64,000 nucleotides of DNA. Origin: Planctomyces sp. GTDB lineage: Bacteria; Planctomycetota; Planctomycetia; Planctomycetales; Planctomycetaceae. The notes below the pieces were generated by a model, which was not told the origin of the DNA, ran no database searches, and saw only the letters and a program-made list of their open reading frames with translations. The translations under genes were made by a program, and so were the position numbers. Below are positions 62,366 to 64,000 of the stretch, in pieces (within the stretch, counting starts at the first letter, position 1; each line of letters starts with the position of its first letter). The stretch is from NCBI GenBank assembly GCA_019636235.1, contig JAHBXW010000022.1, positions 1 through 64,000 of the forward strand, read 5' to 3'.

Positions 62366-63472
62366 GTGGCACGCGTGGTTCTCGCAATGAGCGGCGGCGT
62401 CGACAGCTCCGCCTCGGCCTGGCTGCTGCGGCAGCAGGGGCACGAGGTGATCGGGCTGTTCATGCGTTCCGGCGCGAACGAGGAAACGCAGTGCCGTCCG
62501 GGCGAGCTGCCGGTGCTGGCGTTGAAGCCGCACCACCAGGGTTGCTGCAGCGCTTCCGACGCGGCCGATGCGCGGCGCGTCGCCGACCGGCTCGATATTC
62601 CGTTCCACGCGCTGAACTTCCGGGACGACTTCGGGCGGATCAAGGACTACTTCGCGGACGAGTACCTGGCGGGCCGCACGCCGAATCCCTGCGTGATGTG
62701 CAACATCTGGCTGAAGTTCGGCCGCCTGTGGGAGTTCGCCCGCCAGGTTGACGCCGACTTCATCGCCACCGGACACTATGCCCGCGTCGCGCCCGGCCCG
62801 GACGGCGGGCTGGCGCTTGTCCGCGGACGCGACGCCGCCAAGGACCAGTCCTACGTGCTGTTCGGCATCCGTCGCGACCTGCTGCCCAACATTCAGTTTC
62901 CGGTGGGCGACCGTTCCAAGCCCGAAATCCGTGACCTCGCGCGCGAGGCCGGCATTCAAACGGCCGACAAGCCCGACAGCCAGGAGATCTGCTTCATCCC
63001 GGACAACGACTACTCCGGCTTCCTCGGACGCTTCCGCGGGCCGCAGGAGACCGCCGGCGACATCGTCGACACAGCCGGCCGCGTCCTCGGCCAGCATCAG
63101 GGATACCAGTCCTACACGATCGGGCAGCGCAAGGGGCTGGGCCTGGCCTTCGGCGAACCGCGCTACGTCGTGCGGATCGAACCCGAGACGCGCCGCGTCG
63201 TGATCGGCACGCGCGATGAGCTCGGACGGCGCGAACTGACGGCCGACCGCCTGAACTGGCTCGTTGATCCGCCCGCCGCGGCCCTGCGCTGCACGGCGCA
63301 GATCCGGTATCAGCACACCCCAGCCGAGTGCACGGCGGAAGTCATCGACAAGGATCGTCTGCAGGTGACGTTCGACGATCCTCAGTTCGGAATCGCCCCC
63401 GGCCAGGCGGTCGTGCTGTATGACGGGGACCGCGTGCTGGGCGGCGGTTGGATCCGGTCGTCGGGGGAGTGA
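62366..63472 (+). CDS. mnmA: tRNA 2-thiouridine(34) synthase MnmA
   Basis: A 368-aa protein. GTG 62366 is the natural start: it places VARVVLA before the P-loop SGGVDSS (residues 9-15), as in the family; the next ATG is too late. The catalytic Cys109 (PNPCVMCN) and Cys209 (SQEICFIP) form the persulfide pair. C-terminal beta-barrel motifs such as 'YTIGQRKGLG' are present. It thiolates U34 of Lys, Glu and Gln tRNAs using ATP and sulfur relay. Confidence 0.96.
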   Translation: MARVVLAMSGGVDSSASAWLLRQQGHEVIGLFMRSGANEETQCRPGELPVLALKPHHQGCCSASDAADARRVADRLDIPFHALNFRDDFGRIKDYFADEYLAGRTPNPCVMCNIWLKFGRLWEFARQVDADFIATGHYARVAPGPDGGLALVRGRDAAKDQSYVLFGIRRDLLPNIQFPVGDRSKPEIRDLAREAGIQTADKPDSQEICFIPDNDYSGFLGRFRGPQETAGDIVDTAGRVLGQHQGYQSYTIGQRKGLGLAFGEPRYVVRIEPETRRVVIGTRDELGRRELTADRLNWLVDPPAAALRCTAQIRYQHTPAECTAEVIDKDRLQVTFDDPQFGIAPGQAVVLYDGDRVLGGGWIRSSGE

Positions 63473-63488
63473 CGGCTCGGGAGGTCGC

Positions 63489-64000
63489 GTGATTCCGGCT
63501 GCGCTCAAGGAGAAGCTGCGTGTATTGGCGGAATGCGGCCTGCGGTTGAATCCGGGCTTCGATTCGCGGGAGTTGTCGAGACCTGGGGCAGTGAAGCCTT
63601 TGAGGAGCCTGGCTTCGAGCTGGTTCTGGTCTGCCTGGGAACGGCCGAGGACGATCCGCCGTTCCGCGCCTGCTGCGACAATCTCTGGCATTTCGATACG
63701 GAGTGCATCGAAGGCCCAGGCAGCTACGCGCGCATTGCGCAGCGCATGTCGGAACTGACGCAAGGCTCGCTGCCGATCATCGATGTCGAAGACCATGTCG
63801 ACGACAGCGCCGGCGAGGCGTGGCTGGAGTTCAAGTGCTTCGGGCGGCCAGTCCACATCGACCTTGAATTCAGCGACGACTGGGTGGACGTCGCTGTTTT
63901 CAGTGCGTTCGCGGGTCTGCTCGCCCAGCACGATCCGGGAAAACTGTACTTCCTGTGCGATCTGGACGGGCAGGACTGCGTGATTGGATGCCTGACGCGC
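63489..64000 (+). pseudogene. frameshifted or mis-sequenced hypothetical gene, 3' partial
   Basis: Two frames join into one plausible protein. GTG 63489 reads 'MIPAALKEKLRVLAECGLRL...DSREL' up to about 63575. A second frame then gives 'VETWGSEAFEEPGFELVLV', later 'NLWHFDTECIEG' and 'DDWVDVAVF', open to the window end. One missing base near 63575 (TTGTC for TTGGTC) would join them. ATG 63533 could also open the second frame alone, with a shorter N-terminus. The family is unrecognised; it is cytosolic and acidic. The change could be a real mutation or a sequencing error. Confidence 0.6.

Overview
The window looks like part of the chromosome of a planctomycete (order Planctomycetales). GC is high (roughly two thirds by eye) and several families typical of that phylum occur: a BBP7-type outer-membrane barrel, a CRTAC1 (FG-GAP plus ASPIC/UnbV) protein coupled to a TPR protein, a Tat-exported Gfo/Idh/MocA oxidoreductase, an orphan EutN/CcmL protein, and PilM-like genes with Gly/Met-rich tails. 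This rests on protein families read by eye; no 16S rRNA gene is present. I saw no rRNA, tRNA, CRISPR array, insertion sequence or prophage.

Layout. 1-3.9 kb (+): coupled CRTAC1, TPR and membrane-protein genes, the first cut by the window edge. 4.0-12.0 kb (-): a cbb3-type cytochrome oxidase cluster. In transcription order it holds a diheme lipoprotein, a membrane protein, CcoN, CcoO, two small membrane proteins (one only 57 aa), the copper ATPase CcoI, a SafE-like protein and a DUF4405 protein. 12.3-17.7 kb (+): a secreted beta-lactamase-fold hydrolase, an S9 peptidase and a Na/Pi cotransporter. 17.8-29.9 kb: BBP7 barrel, a gluzincin-like metallopeptidase, CCxxC metal-site proteins, a TIM-barrel isomerase, a large TPR/peptidase-MA protein, then frr, fmdB-like, grpE and dnaJ with a palindrome upstream, a CCxxC lipoprotein and a Rieske protein. 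30.3-37.1 kb (+): a PilM-PilN-like fusion and two large single-pass proteins rich in Gly/Met/Ser, closed by a terminator. I consider this the best candidate for an undescribed system. 37.4-42.2 kb (+): two related MFS transporters, TrmL and a DUF4173-like membrane protein.

42.3-52.6 kb (-): a SnoaL-like protein, an ELM1-family protein coupled to an MsbA-like ABC exporter, a LysM/L,D-transpeptidase, a small lipoprotein, an ABC half-exporter with a degenerate ATP site, a low-GC PD-(D/E)XK-like gene and lpdA. 52.8-55.1 kb (+): a zinc-ribbon protein and the Gfo/Idh oxidoreductase. 55.4-61.7 kb (-): a single-domain response regulator, orphan EutN, aldo/keto reductase, beta-hydroxyacid dehydrogenase, MFS transporter, prephenate dehydrogenase and an AI-2E-family protein. 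61.9-64 kb (+): a DUF1232 protein, mnmA and an apparently frameshifted gene running off the edge.

Functional links that can be argued from context: cbb3 assembly with copper supply at 4-12 kb; co-chaperones plus ribosome recycling at 26-29 kb; an envelope-spanning assembly at 30-37 kb; envelope lipid and peptidoglycan genes at 43-50 kb; and a carbohydrate or hydroxy-acid module near the EutN gene at 56-59 kb.
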